A stretch of DNA of 64,000 bases from positions 1 to 64,000 of the forward strand of contig NZ_JABXKQ010000084.1 in the NCBI RefSeq assembly GCF_017114945.1. The letters run 5' to 3'. Position numbers and translations under genes: made by a program. Positions 37,728 to 49,400 of the stretch are shown here, piece after piece; the first letter of the stretch is position 1, and each line of letters opens with the position of its first letter. The notes under the pieces were generated by a model. That model did no database searches. It was not told the DNA's origin and saw only the letters and a program-made list of their open reading frames with translations. The DNA comes from Nostoc sp. JL34 (GTDB lineage Bacteria; Cyanobacteriota; Cyanobacteriia; Cyanobacteriales; Nostocaceae).

Positions 37728-38630
37728 TTAGTCCAGTTTAGTACTGTAGGCACTAAAGCCATAAGCTAAAGTTTCTTTTAAATTACCAGATGGCTTGAGA
37801 CTTCTGTTTATCGTTTTAGCAAATGGTACTGGGATTCCTTTGATGGTTTCTGGCAAAATTGCATATTCTTCTGTTGGTTCGACAATGTATTGTGGACACT
37901 TTGTTTTTAGACCAGCAGTAGTTAACATTTCCTCTATTTCAGCGGCTGAATATTGCTTGAGATAAACTGGATTTCTGACAAATGGATTCAGCTTTCTCAC
38001 AAAATTATGGATAATATGAGAAGGACAAGACTTGTTATGAAAGGAATGATTAAAAACAAAAATTCCCCCAGGCTTTAGCACACGAGATATATCAGCCAAT
38101 AAATTTCTTAATTGTGCATCTGGGATATGCATAAAAACGCAATTAGAAATTACCAAATCTATAGAATTATCTTCTAAAGGCAATATTTCAGCAGAAGTGC
38201 AAATCAAGTTAAATTCAGCTTCTGGAAAAAAATTATATTCTTGTTTAACCTTGATTAACCTCCGCAATAAAGGTTCAGAAATATCAATTCCATAATATTT
38301 CTCGCATCTCAGATTTTTCGCTTTAGAGAGATGTAAAGGTGCGCGACCATAACCAGAACCAATTTCCAGAATAGAATTAACAGATTTATTCAACGGAAAT
38401 TTGTTCCAAGTACCTCCAGGTGTGCCAGTTAACAGAGTGTAATCTTGTTTAATAGGCGATGTCTCTGCAACTTTTTCAATTTTTTGGGAACCATAATATG
38501 TTTTACCAATTGCGTCCCATGTTTTTTTATGTTGAGTATTATTCAATTGTTCATAGTCACTAGGAAAATAAATTCCATCTCGTAATTCAAAGTCATTCAG
38601 ACTAAATTTTACATCTGCTAATTGACTCAT
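37728..38630 (-). CDS. Class I SAM-dependent methyltransferase
   Basis: A 300-residue protein with a Rossmann methyltransferase core: motif I ILEIGSGYGRAP near residue 87, the acidic end of strand 2 YYGIDIS, and motif IV DLVISNCVFMHI. The substrate cannot be predicted. GAGGA lies 6 nt before the ATG. It is divergent from the FAD oxidoreductase gene and shows no operon partner. Confidence 0.85.
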   Translation of the reverse strand: MSQLADVKFSLNDFELRDGIYFPSDYEQLNNTQHKKTWDAIGKTYYGSQKIEKVAETSPIKQDYTLLTGTPGGTWNKFPLNKSVNSILEIGSGYGRAPLHLSKAKNLRCEKYYGIDISEPLLRRLIKVKQEYNFFPEAEFNLICTSAEILPLEDNSIDLVISNCVFMHIPDAQLRNLLADISRVLKPGGIFVFNHSFHNKSCPSHIIHNFVRKLNPFVRNPVYLKQYSAAEIEEMLTTAGLKTKCPQYIVEPTEEYAILPETIKGIPVPFAKTINRSLKPSGNLKETLAYGFSAYSTKLD

Positions 38631-38927
38631 TATGATTATTCCTCATGAATAGCTAAGTCTGTTTTCTGTTATACTCTTAACTCAGCATTAACCGCAAGTG
38701 ATTTTTACTGAACCGCTTCCCCTGAGCCTTTTTTTAAAGTCTATAGCTATTTTAATTCGATGGAATATGGTATGGGTGTACAGATGTGCGCTTAAAGCGC
38801 CTATTGCATCCATAGATGCGTAGCGACTTCCCGCAGGATACGAAAATCGCTATAATAACAACCCTTGCCCGATCAGAACACAAGTTCGTATACATTAGTT
38901 GATGGACTGCAACAATTGGAGGCTGTG

Positions 38928-40439
38928 ATGGTAGGAGGGTTACAACAAAAACGGGTGGTAGTTGTAGGTGCTGGTTGGGCTGGTTTAGGAGCAACCTACC
39001 ATTTGGCAAAACAAGGCTATGATGTGACACTTCTCGAAGCAGGCCCCTATCCTGGTGGATTGGTGGCGGGTTGGCAAACAGCCACCGGAAAATCTGTCGA
39101 AGCTGGCATTCATGGCTTTTGGTATCCTTACAAAAATATCTTTTCCCTAATTAATGAATTAGGAATTAATCCTTTTACTACGTGGACTCGTTCTTCGCAA
39201 TATTCGCCAGCAGGTTTGGAAGTTGAATCACCGATTTTTCAAGACTTACCGCGACTCCCCTCGCCACTGGGAACTTTTCTCTACACTCAGTTTAAGCGGC
39301 TGCCACTAATTGATCGTCTTAGCGCTCTACCTTTACTTTATGCTGTCGTTGATTTTGACAATTCTGATGCAGCTTGGCGGCGCTATGACTTTGTAACCGC
39401 CCGTGAATTGTTCAAAGACTTTAATGTTTCAGCACGACTTTACCGCGAGGCTTTTGAACCGATGTTATTAGTGGGCTTATTTGCCCCTGGCGAACAATGT
39501 TCAGCCGCCGCAACTTTAGGGATGCTTTACTTTTTTATTCTGGCTCATCAACCGGATTTTGATGTGGTTTGGTGTCGGGGGACTGTTGGAGAAAAGATAT
39601 TTCGTCCTTGGGTGGAACGTATCGAAAAAGCTGGTGTGCGAGTGTTGCCCAAGCGTCGGGTTACAGATTTAATTGTTGATAGTAATCATCGAGCCAAGGG
39701 TGTGGTTTGCGGTGATGAAGTAATTGAAGCAGATGCCGTGATTTTTGCGGTTGGAATCACGGGAATGAAGAAAATTGTCTCAACTAGCCCTAGTTTACAA
39801 AGCCGTGAAGAATTCCGTAATTTGAGCAATTTAGGAGCAATTGATGTTTTAGCAACGCGACTATGGTTTGACCGTAAAATTGATATTCCTCGTCCTTCTA
39901 ATGCTTGTTTTGGATTTGACACAACTACAGGTTGGACGTTTTTTGATTTGAATGCTTTACATGATGAATATCGAGATGAGCCGGGAACAGTGATTGAAGC
40001 TGATTTTTATCATGCGAATCAGTTTCTGGGTTTGAGTGATGAGGAGATTTTAGCAATAGTTCAGGGTTATTTAGCAACTTGTGTACCAGCATTTCGAGAG
40101 GCAAAGATTATTGATAGCAGTGTAATTCGGCTACCTCAAGCAGTGACTCACTTTGCACCTGGTAGCTATCGTTATATGTTGCCCGCGAAGACAAGTTTTG
40201 AGAATGTGTTTATGAGTGGGGATTGGATTGTGAACCGTCATGGTTCCTGGTCACAGGAAAAGGCTTATGTTACTGGTTTGGAGGCGGCGAATTTGGTGGT
40301 GTCTTATTTAGGAGAAGGTCAGCCATCTGAGATTTTAGCTGTAGAAGAGGATGAAGTGCATATCCAAGTGGCGCGATCGCTCAACCAAACTTTGCGTGAC
40401 TTGAGCAAATCTATCCTGCCTGACTTTTGGTTGCCGTAA
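38928..40439 (+). CDS. FAD-dependent oxidoreductase, carotenoid desaturase-like
   Basis: A 503-residue amine-oxidase/phytoene-desaturase family protein. The dinucleotide fold VVVVGAGWAGLGA is at the N-terminus, followed by LLEAGPYPGGLVAG. The C-terminal FAD motif is FMSGDWIVNRHGSWSQEKAYVTG split over the last 90 residues. The open frame reaches a TTG at 38865, but GGAGG (38918-38922) stands 5 nt before the ATG at 38928. Relatives act on carotenoids or other polyprenoids in membranes. The exact reaction is not predictable. Confidence 0.85.
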   Translation: MVGGLQQKRVVVVGAGWAGLGATYHLAKQGYDVTLLEAGPYPGGLVAGWQTATGKSVEAGIHGFWYPYKNIFSLINELGINPFTTWTRSSQYSPAGLEVESPIFQDLPRLPSPLGTFLYTQFKRLPLIDRLSALPLLYAVVDFDNSDAAWRRYDFVTARELFKDFNVSARLYREAFEPMLLVGLFAPGEQCSAAATLGMLYFFILAHQPDFDVVWCRGTVGEKIFRPWVERIEKAGVRVLPKRRVTDLIVDSNHRAKGVVCGDEVIEADAVIFAVGITGMKKIVSTSPSLQSREEFRNLSNLGAIDVLATRLWFDRKIDIPRPSNACFGFDTTTGWTFFDLNALHDEYRDEPGTVIEADFYHANQFLGLSDEEILAIVQGYLATCVPAFREAKIIDSSVIRLPQAVTHFAPGSYRYMLPAKTSFENVFMSGDWIVNRHGSWSQEKAYVTGLEAANLVVSYLGEGQPSEILAVEEDEVHIQVARSLNQTLRDLSKSILPDFWLP

Positions 40440-40584
40440 TCAGTAAGGTAGCACAGCAGTGCATCCCTAATGTATGTATATCTCTCGCAAATCTAGTTAA
40501 TCATTAATTATAATCTAAATTCGGTAAGCTAAAGAAAGCGATCGCGATACCATCCTTATAATGTAAATCAAATCACATAAGCTT

Positions 40585-40950
40585 ATGGAGCCAGACTCTT
40601 TACAAACTGAGGTGATTCTGACGCACCCGCGTGAGTCCCTCGGTAGAGTGCAACTTGATTGGACACCCCAACCCGGAAACTATCTCGATTTTCAAGGTAA
40701 AACCTACGCGGTTTTAGAGCGCCGCCATAGATACCAACTTCAAGCTGGGCGCTACCGCTTGCACAATATTGCCATTTATGTGCAATCAGCTAAACGACCA
40801 TCTGAGAAAAGTTTGGTAGCGGGACGTTGGGTAATCGGTGATGCCACCTGCTGTTACAATGCTCATTCAGAACTAATTCGCTGTGCAGTCAGCCCAGATG
40901 GCCCTTGCGAATCTTGCCGCTTTTATGAAAAGTTAGGAGTTACAAGTTAG
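40585..40950 (+). CDS. Small conserved cyanobacterial protein (probably DUF6464)
   Basis: A 121-residue soluble protein. The C-terminus has Cys residues in CCYNAHSELIRCAVSPDG and CESCRFYE, which could bind a metal. The pattern and the mid-region RHRYQLQAGRYRLHNIAIYVQ match a protein family widespread in cyanobacteria and, I believe, catalogued as DUF6464. Function unknown. No ribosome site is seen. Confidence 0.75.
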   Translation: MEPDSLQTEVILTHPRESLGRVQLDWTPQPGNYLDFQGKTYAVLERRHRYQLQAGRYRLHNIAIYVQSAKRPSEKSLVAGRWVIGDATCCYNAHSELIRCAVSPDGPCESCRFYEKLGVTS

Positions 40951-41081
40951 GAGTTAAAAGTTAGTTTTTTTACTCTCCCTCAATAAAAAGGGATGTTGTT
41001 GCAACAGAAATAAGAGGATGTTTTATACCTCTACTAGCCAGGATAAGAACAAGGGTGTGTGATAAACACTAAGTTATTGAA

Positions 41082-41155
41082 GAGCCGTGTGAATTAAAAG
41101 ATTCAAGCACGGTTTTGTAGCCGAGTCAGGGAGGTTACTTGCTGACTTAGGCATA
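41082..41155 (+). mobile_element. Group II intron remnant, domains V and VI
   Basis: GAGCCGTGTGAAT...ATTCAAGCACGGTTT (41082-41116) has the features of domain V: the AGC-type catalytic base, lower stem GAGCCGTG/CACGGTTT, a 2-nt bulge before the upper stem TGAAT/ATTCA, and an A-rich tetraloop. The following GAGTCAG/CTGACTT stem fits domain VI. No reverse transcriptase frame lies upstream, so only the 3' end of an intron survives. The stretch 40951-41081 may hold further decayed intron sequence. Confidence 0.75.
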
Positions 41156-41158
41156 TAC

Positions 41159-41386
41159 TTAACTGCGTGATAATTGCTTATAAACATCGAATAAGCCATC
41201 TGAAATGTCTGAACTCTCTGGACACAAAACCTTATGTGACTCTAGTAGTTTGTACCAGGGAATAGTCGGGTAAAGATGGTGAAGATAGTGATACCCAGTA
41301 TTATGAGTTAAAAGATTAATTATCAAGTTCAGGTTTGATCTCGTACCGGATACAGTATTAAAGTGTTCGTGTACCTCAGACCAAAC
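41159..41386 (-). pseudogene. 3' fragment of a fatty-acid desaturase gene
   Basis: Reading the - strand gives about 75 residues without start codon and bounded upstream by TAA. They contain VHEHFNTVSGTRSN and TGYHYLHHLYPTIPWYKL, the last carrying the HxxHH third histidine box and the HLYP context of membrane fatty-acid desaturases and beta-carotene ketolase/hydroxylase relatives. The first two histidine boxes are missing, so the gene is truncated. The fragment ends 4 bp from the group II intron remnant. Confidence 0.8.
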
Positions 41387-41421
41387 TTATCCTCGACTCT
41401 CTATTATATGCAAGCTCAACG

Positions 41422-41460
41422 TAAATTGATATTACATAATTGTGCGATGATATCAATTTA
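41422..41460. terminator. 11-bp inverted repeat
   Basis: TAAATTGATAT (41422-41432) and ATATCAATTTA (41450-41460) are perfect complements. It may be a terminator for the small - strand frame beside it or an end of a lost element. Confidence 0.4.
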
Positions 41461-41646
41461 GGTTAAATACTTAGGTAGATGTGGATCTTTTATCTCGCTA
41501 AAAAATGATTCCATCTGTTCTGTTAGGGCAGTAGCATTGGCTATAATCAAAGCCTTTGAATTTTTAGTTTGCCACGAAGAGATTTGAATTCTAATGCCAT
41601 GAGACTGCCCCCGATCAGGAGCAACGCGAAAAAGTGAGATCCTCAT
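41458..41646 (-). CDS. Doubtful small ORF
   Basis: A 62-residue frame whose composition (RIQISSWQTKNSKALIIANATAL) looks protein-like, but I recognise no family and see no clear ribosome site. It may be the end of a larger lost gene, as the surrounding 900 bp is a graveyard of fragments. The 228 bp that follow (41647-41874) are AT-rich and should hold the promoter of the synthase cluster. Confidence 0.3.
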   Translation of the reverse strand: MRISLFRVAPDRGQSHGIRIQISSWQTKNSKALIIANATALTEQMESFFSEIKDPHLPKYLT

Positions 41647-41874
41647 GAAATGGGCAGGAGGAGCAGGGGGAGTGAAGAGACATTTTTAGTACTTTTTACT
41701 ACTGAAACAGATTGCTTATACTGTCAAAAATTTTTACTTTACCATAAAATAATTCTGCAAGAGGTCTATTTCGACTATGTACAGATATGTGAATTTTTTG
41801 TGAGGTAATTATAAATTTTTATGTTAGTGTACTTAATAATTAGTAGTATGAAAAGCCTGTACTGATTAGACAGC

Positions 41875-43480
41875 ATGACTCGTAGCCCAGGTAGAAAAAT
41901 GGTACAACAAAGCCACTTTGAGCTATGGCCGATTTTAAAAAATCACATTCTGTCAATTTTTAATGCTCCGAACTTCAAGGAGCAACCCAGAGTTCTTGTT
42001 GAACTGGGCTGCGGTAACGGTCTACTGCTACAACAGATATACTTATGGATTCGAGATCATAGTCTTCGCGGTAATGTCCTAGACGAGCATGATCTGACAC
42101 TAGTTGGTATTGAGCAATGCCCAGATTTAATTCAGACTGCAACTCGTAACCTTGGAGATATCCCCGCTGATGTCATTTCAATGCCTTTGAATTGCCCAGA
42201 GCAGATATTGCGTGAACTGGACGGTCGAATAACTGCTAAAAAGCAAGATATCTTGTTCGTTCAGTCCGTTTGCCATCTCAACGATGAAGAATCTGACTTA
42301 AGCGACATCAGGGACATAACCGAATATAACAGGCAGATGTTGAGCGAGTGGAGCAACGTCGTGGGTCGTCACGGACTCCTGATTTGCCAATCTCACCCTG
42401 TCTTACTGCAATTGACTAAGGACATCAATTATTTAAGCCACGACTTCAATAACTTGCCAAATGAGGCGGTTCCCAAAACCAGCGATATCGGTGCTGAATC
42501 TTTCCTGATACTGGCAGCTAATGTTGGGTTATTTCCGGCTAGCCAACTGACACCAACCGATACATCGGTCGTGCATTTTCAGAAAGTGGACTATCGCATT
42601 CGCCACACTCGCTCATCAGATTTGCCCGCACTAGTGCAATTAGAAAAGGAATGTTGGTCGATTGAGTTGCAAGCTACATCTACCAACTTGGTCGATCGCC
42701 TGAACAATTATCCGGAAGGACAGTTAGTGCTGGAGTTGCCCGATTATGATAATAATTACAAAGTCGTCGGGGCTATCTACTCACAGCGGATTGAAAGTGC
42801 CGATCAAATTCAAACCATAGCCGCAAATCGAGTCTCAGAGTTGCATTCCCAGAACGGTTCTATTGTCCAGTTGCTGGCGGTAAACATTCTTCCCAAAGTT
42901 CAGGAGAGGAGACTTGGGGATCACTTACTGGAGTTTATGCTTCAGCGGTGCAGCGCGATCGATGGTATCGAGTCTGTCGTGGCGGTCACGTTGTGCAAGG
43001 AGTTCCATCGCCACGAGTTTTCCTTTGAAGAGTACATAAGGCAGCGCAATGTCCGTGGTAAGCTAATCGATCCAATTTTGAGGTTTCACGAACTACACGG
43101 CGCGAACATTGAGTGGATTGTGGAAAATTATCGACCATTGGATCGAAACAATCAGGGGCATGGGGTACTCGTCCGCTATCCAATTCATCAGCGTAGACGC
43201 GACGATCGGCGAATTAATGACGCAGCAAAGTGGGATGCTGAACCACAAGCATGGGACACCGAATTGGCTACTGCATTTTTGGAAGCGACGGTTCAGTCCT
43301 GTCTGGATGATGAAAAACGGAGTGGATACAAGTTCGATCGTCCCTTGATGGAGATGGGTCTGAATTCAGTCGATTTGCTGATTCTCAGCGAACAAATCAG
43401 CGCTCGCTTCGGGCTGATTTTAGACCCAGCCTTCTTCTTCAGCTACACCACGCCCGAAAAGGTGTTGATGTTTCTGATCG
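41875..43480 (+). other. Loading module: MT-GNAT-ACP
   Basis: The first 535 residues combine a class I methyltransferase (motif I LVELGCGNG), a GNAT domain opening YRIRHTRSSDLPALVQLEKECW, and an ACP with GLNSVD. The same trio begins the saxitoxin starter protein SxtA and related GNAT loading modules (apratoxin, gephyronic acid; curacin has GNAT-ACP). In those systems the GNAT-like domain decarboxylates malonyl- or methylated malonyl-ACP. Here the starter should be acetyl, or propionyl if the methyltransferase is active. Confidence 0.85.
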
Positions 43481-46400
43481 AGAAGCAGAAACTCTCGGTA
43501 ACGCAGAATGAAAAAGCAGGGGGGAAGGGGGCAGGGAGCAGGGGAGAAAAACCATCCCCATCCCTTGTAGATGGGGTTTCAACCAAGAGTGAAAGGGAGC
43601 AAGGGAGCGTTCACCCACAAGGGGTGAGGTTTGTACCTCCAGTCCCCTCTTCTCCCTGCCCCCTGCCCCCTGCCTCTTATCAAAATGTCGCGTCCCCATT
43701 CGTCGCCCCTACAGATACCTTGTTGACAACTACTCCCAAATCTGCAATATCGTGGCGAACCGAAGCAACCGACTCGGACGACGCTGTTGCCATTGTTGGG
43801 TTAGCCTGTCGGCTCCCCGGTGGCATTAACAATCCCGAATCGCTGTGGGATCTGCTCAAAAACGGTGGTTCAGTGATTGAGAAACTTCCAGAAGGACGTT
43901 GGCAATGGCCTAGGGACATCGACCCAGAAGGCAAGCACCAAGGTATCGATTGGGGTGGTTTTTTATCCCAAATCGATCTGTTTGACGCTGGCTTTTTCCG
44001 CATCAGTGCGATCGAAGCTCAGAGCATGGACCCGCAACAGCGAATTCTCATGGAATTAGCTTGGCAAACACTAGAAAACGCTGGCATCACTGCGAACAAA
44101 GTTGCTGGCAGCAGTACGGGAGTTTTTGTGGGTGCTAGTGGCTCTGATTACTGTCGGGTAATGGAGCAGGTAGGTATTCCGATAGAAGCCCACGTTGCAA
44201 CGGGCACGTCGTTGGCGGCACTGGCAAATCGCATCTCTTACTTTTTTGACTTGCGAGGCCCAAGCATCGTCATTGATACGGCCTGTTCCAGTTCGCTGAT
44301 GGCAGTGCATCAGGCGGTTCAATCTATCCGAGCAGGTGAGTGCTTACAAGCACTTGTGGGCGGCATACATATCATGAGCCATCCGGCTAACAGTATCGCA
44401 TATTACAAGGCTGGGATGTTGGCGCATGATGGCAAGTGCAAGACATTTGACGATCGCGCAGATGGGTACGTTCGCAGTGAAGGCGCTGTCATGTTTCTGC
44501 TCAAGCAATTGCGTCAGGCAAAAGCAGATGGCGATCTAATTTATGCGACGATCAAGGGGTCAGCCTCAAATCATGGTGGACAGTCCGCCGGTCTCACTGT
44601 ACCGAATCCGCAACAGCAGGCAGCACTCTTAACCAATGCCTGGAAAGCCTCTGGTGTAGCCCCTAACACCATTAGTTTTATCGAAGCCCACGGAACGGGC
44701 ACAGCCTTAGGAGATCCCATTGAGATCCAGGGAATTCAACAAGCTTTTTCGGAATGGAGTCAGACTCCCCAAGTCGCGATCTCCTGCGGTCTGGGTTCGC
44801 TCAAAACCAACCTGGGGCATTTGGAGGCGGCTGCGGGTATAGCAGGTCTGCTGAAAGTCGTGCTATGCCTCCAACATCAAGAACTGCCAGCAAATCAGCA
44901 TTTCGGACACCTGAACCGTCATATCAATCTCGCCGACAGCCCGTTTTATATTGTGGATCGACATCAGAAGTGGGATCGCCCCAACGAATCTATTCCCAGA
45001 CGGGCTGGTGTAAGTAGTTTCGGCTCTGGAGGTGCAAATGCTCACGTTGTGGTGGAAGAATATGACGTAGGGTGCAGCGTTGAACTAGGGACTGGGGATT
45101 GGGGACTAGGGATTGGGGACTGGGAAGATAAGTCTGTGGATTCAGACCCCAGCCAAATCTTGTTCGCGCAGCGTTCGCACGAGAAGAAATTTCTTGCCGA
45201 GTCCCCAGTAAAGAGTACCCAGTCCCCAAGCGGCCAGGATTCCCCAACAAGCTTGGCCGAAGTTGTGGAATCTTGGGCGCTACCTGCTGAAAAGGTGGAT
45301 GACCGAACTTCTGAACCTTTTCTTTTCGTGCTGTCGGCTCAGAATACTGCACAGCTAAGGGATTATGTCAAGCAATTTGAGCAGTGGCTCAGTTCGCTCT
45401 CTGACGAGCAATGCTCCTTGGCAGAACTGACTCGGTTTCTGCAAAGCCACAGGCAGGCATTCGAGGAACGGCTGGCTGTGGTAGCCGCAAGTCGCGTTGA
45501 CCTGGTTAATAAGTTGCGTCAATTTCCAGATATAGGCGAATCGGGTTTTCAAGGTAACATCAAGCATCCTAGTCGTGAGGTTAAGACTTTAATTCGGGGG
45601 ACTCTGGGAGAACAGGTGATTCAAGCAGCGCTCGCAGGGCGAGATTGGGAGCAGTTGGCAGCTCTTTGGGTCGCCGGAGTTTCCCTGGACTGGTGTTTGC
45701 TGGATGAAAATAAATTGCCGACGGCATCCTCAAAACATTGGCGGTTCTCCGTGCCAACCTATCCTTTTGCGAAGAATCGGTTTTGGCTTCCAGGCACAAC
45801 GTCACTACAAGAGTCGGCTTTGCCAGATGCCAATGCTTCCGTCAAGCTGGAACAAGCTGATGAACAGTCTGCTTCTGAGGCGGAACTGTTTACGTTAAAG
45901 CTGGTTTGGCAACCAGTAGACATTTCAAGCTGCGAAAAATCTGGCTCGAAGATGCCCGACGGTAAGACGGTGATTATTGGTGGCACCCCTGAGCAAAAGC
46001 AGGTTTTGCAAACGTATTTTACCCAGTGCGAATTCATGGCGATCGCCACTGATGCAGATATCCACGATCTCGTTGAGCAACTCAAGCTGCTGGGGCGGAT
46101 TGCTCATATTATCTGGGTCGGAGGCAGTAATTCGGCCAGACATGACTTTCCTGAGAATCTTCTGGTTAATCAAGCAAGCGATCTTGTACAAGTTTACCGT
46201 TTGCTCAAGGCGGCGGCGGTTATTTATGGAAACGAAAGGCTGCAATGGACTGCGATCGCACTACAAAGTCAAGTGGTCTTTTGTGGTGAAGATCCCGATC
46301 CCACCCAAGCGGGTATTCATGGATTTATCGGCAGTATAGCCAAAGAATTTCCCCAATGGAAATTTCGGCTGCTGGATATGCCTTCACCCGCAGGTACATC

Positions 46401-49400
46401 ATATATATGGCCAGTGCCAGAGATGTTCGTCCCCTTTGATTCGGATGTGCGATCGCTGGCGTGGCGGGACGGCAAATGGTACAGACCGATCCTGGCAAAG
46501 CTGTTTTTGTCAGAACCTGGTCGATCGGCCTATCGTGCCGGCGGTGTATACGTAGTCATCGGTGGTGCCGGAGGTTTGGGCGAGGTATGGAGCCAATATC
46601 TGAGCGAAAAATATCGAGCGCAAATCGTTTGGATTGGTCGCAGCCCATTGAATGAGACAATTCAGCAGAAACTAGAGGCGATCGCTAACTTGGGGCCAAT
46701 GCCGAGATATATTTCGGCAGACGCAACGAGTCAGGAGGAACTTCAGCGCGCCTATGAACAGATTAAACGTGAGTTCGGCTCGGTGCAGGGTGTCGTTCAT
46801 GCGGCGGTGGGTCTTTTCGATCGCAGCTTCAAGGACACAGACGAAGCTAGACTTCGCACAGTTTTGTCTGCCAAAGTAGACGTGAGCGTGCGGCTAGCTC
46901 AGGTCTTTCACACCGAAGATTTGGATTTTGTTTTATTCTTCTCCTCCATTGAGGCGCTGTCGCAAAGCGGCGGACTGAGTGGTTATGCCGCAGGCTGCGC
47001 CTTTAAGGATGCCTTTTCCCAGTGCCTCGCCAGCCGTTGGAACTGCCCAGTCAAGGTGATTCATTGGGGGCACTGGGCGATCGGCACCGGAGACAGAATC
47101 TCCCAGGCATCTAAGACTCGCCTCAAACAACGTGGCATCGGACTTCTAGAGTCTAAAGAGTCGATGCAGGCGTTAGAGTGCCTAGTGAGCAACAATCGCC
47201 TGAATCAGCTTGCTTTAATTAAGAGCGCAAGTGTCGAGGCAATCGATTGGTACGACGGGGGCGAATTTGTTGTTAGCTTCGAGGAAGTTACGCCGTCAAT
47301 CATACACGAGATTCGGCACATCGATGTCGCGCCCAACCAATCGATCGGGCAACTACAGGCGGATAGCATCTTTCAATGCAAACAGATGCAGCCGCTTTTA
47401 ATCCGCCTGCTGCGAACTAGCCTCAATGCACTAAACCTGCATTCGTCTGGTAGTGTACCTGACTTCTACGCAAAATGGCTGGCAGCTAGTATATCTATTC
47501 TTACTCAAAACGAAGCGGGGGCTGGACTCGAATCCCCGAACATAGTTTGGCAAGCCTGGAAGGAGGCTAGGGACAATTGGCCAGAAGCCGACAGCAAACA
47601 GCGGGCGTTTTCCTTAGTTGAGACTTGCGTTCGGGCGTTGCCAGAAATTCTATCCGGGCAGAAGCGAGGGACGGACAGTCTGTTCCCGAATGGTTCCCTA
47701 CAGATTGTCGAAGGTATTTATCGTGACAATTCTGTTGCCGATTATTTTAACGAAGTGTTGGCAAAATCGCTACGGTCGGCGATCGAGGCGCGGTTGAAGC
47801 ACGATCCACACACAAAGCTGCGGATATTAGAAATTGGTGCGGGAACAGGCGCAACAACAAAAGCCATGCTGTCCAAATTAGCCGGACTTGAGGATAGCAT
47901 TAGCGAATACCGCTACACCGATATCTCCAGAGCATTTCTTTTGCACGCCCAAGAGAAATTCATCCCTGACCATCCCTTTGTTGAAATCGGCATCTTTGAC
48001 GTTGAACAGCCGTTGGCAGGACAGAAAATTGCAGGCGGTACTTATGATTTCGCGATCGCCACAAACGTACTGCACGCGACTCGTAACATTCGGCAAACGC
48101 TGCGGAATGTCAAGGCTTGTCTGCGGACTAATGGTTTAATTTTGCTCAATGAGCTTTGCGACCAAACGCTGTTCGGTCATCTCACGTTCGGGCTATTGGA
48201 GGGATGGTGGCGACATGAAGACCCAGAGTTGCGAATTGACGGGACGCCGCTGTTGTCAGTTGAATCTTGGGAGCGAGTGCTGCAAACAGAAGGGTTTCAA
48301 TCTCCCTGGTTCCCGGCGGCGATCGCGCGATCGCTCGGACAACAGGCGATCGTTGCTGAGAGTGATGGACTGGTGCGGCAGAATCGCCCGTCAGTTGGTA
48401 ATGCAACTCGTACTGTTGAAAGTGGTTCTGGCATCAGCAGTATAGATGCAATCAACGAATCCGATGATACTAGCCTCCGCCAAAAAGCCACCCGGTTTTT
48501 CCAGCAACTAGTAGCCAAAATACTCCGCATGGACCCAGAGCAGATCGAAGCTGATGAGCCGTTCCAGAGTTATGGAATTGATTCCATCTTAGTGGTGCAG
48601 ATCGCAGGGGCGCTACAAGAAAAATTTGGAGGAATTCATAGCACGTTACTTTTTGAAGTGCAGACTCTCGGCGAACTAGTCAACTACTTCGTTGAGTACC
48701 GCCGCTCGGACTTGATCGCGCAGCTGAGTAATAATCGGGAATCCGCCACTACACTAGATCAAAATGCCGCAAGTGAATCGCCGGATGCCGAACCTGCCGC
48801 CGCGATCGCTACTAATACTTCCCGATTAGCTGCTCGGTCGAGAAGCAATACCACAGATGCCATCGCCATCATTGGCATGAGCGGTCGCTATCCGATGGCT
48901 AAGGATCTGTCCACCTTTTGGGAGCGTCTGAAAGCCGGAACCGACTGTATTTCGGAAATTCCGCGCGATCGCTGGTCTTGGGAAGATCATTTTCATCCTC
49001 ACGTCGAAGAGGCAGTCGAGCTTGGCAAGAGCTATTGCAAGTGGGGCAGCTTTCTGGATGATGCCAAGGAATTCGACGCCCAATTCTTCGGTATTTCCCC
49101 GCACGAAGTGGTAAATATCGATCCCCAGGAGCGAATTTTTCTTCAGGCGGCATGGGAAGCATTGGAGGACGCCGGTCACACCAGGCAGATGCTAGAATCC
49201 CAATACCAACAGCAAGTCGGCGTATTTGTCGGCGTGACCAGAACCGGATTCGATCTCTACGGGTCGGAACTCTGGAGACAAGGTAAGATCGGACACCCCC
49301 ACACATCTTTTAGTTCGATCGCCAATCGCTTGTCGTATTTTCTGAATCTTCGCGGGCCCAGTATGCCCATCGATACTATGTGTTCTTCGTCGCTCACAGC

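Noticed and set aside
45300-45790. Post-KS region considered as an acyltransferase domain
   Set aside because: There is no GHSxG active site; the stretch ends in the PTYPF...RFW motif, so it is the KS-adjacent linker subdomain of trans-AT synthases. The same holds after KS2, KS3 and the KS0.
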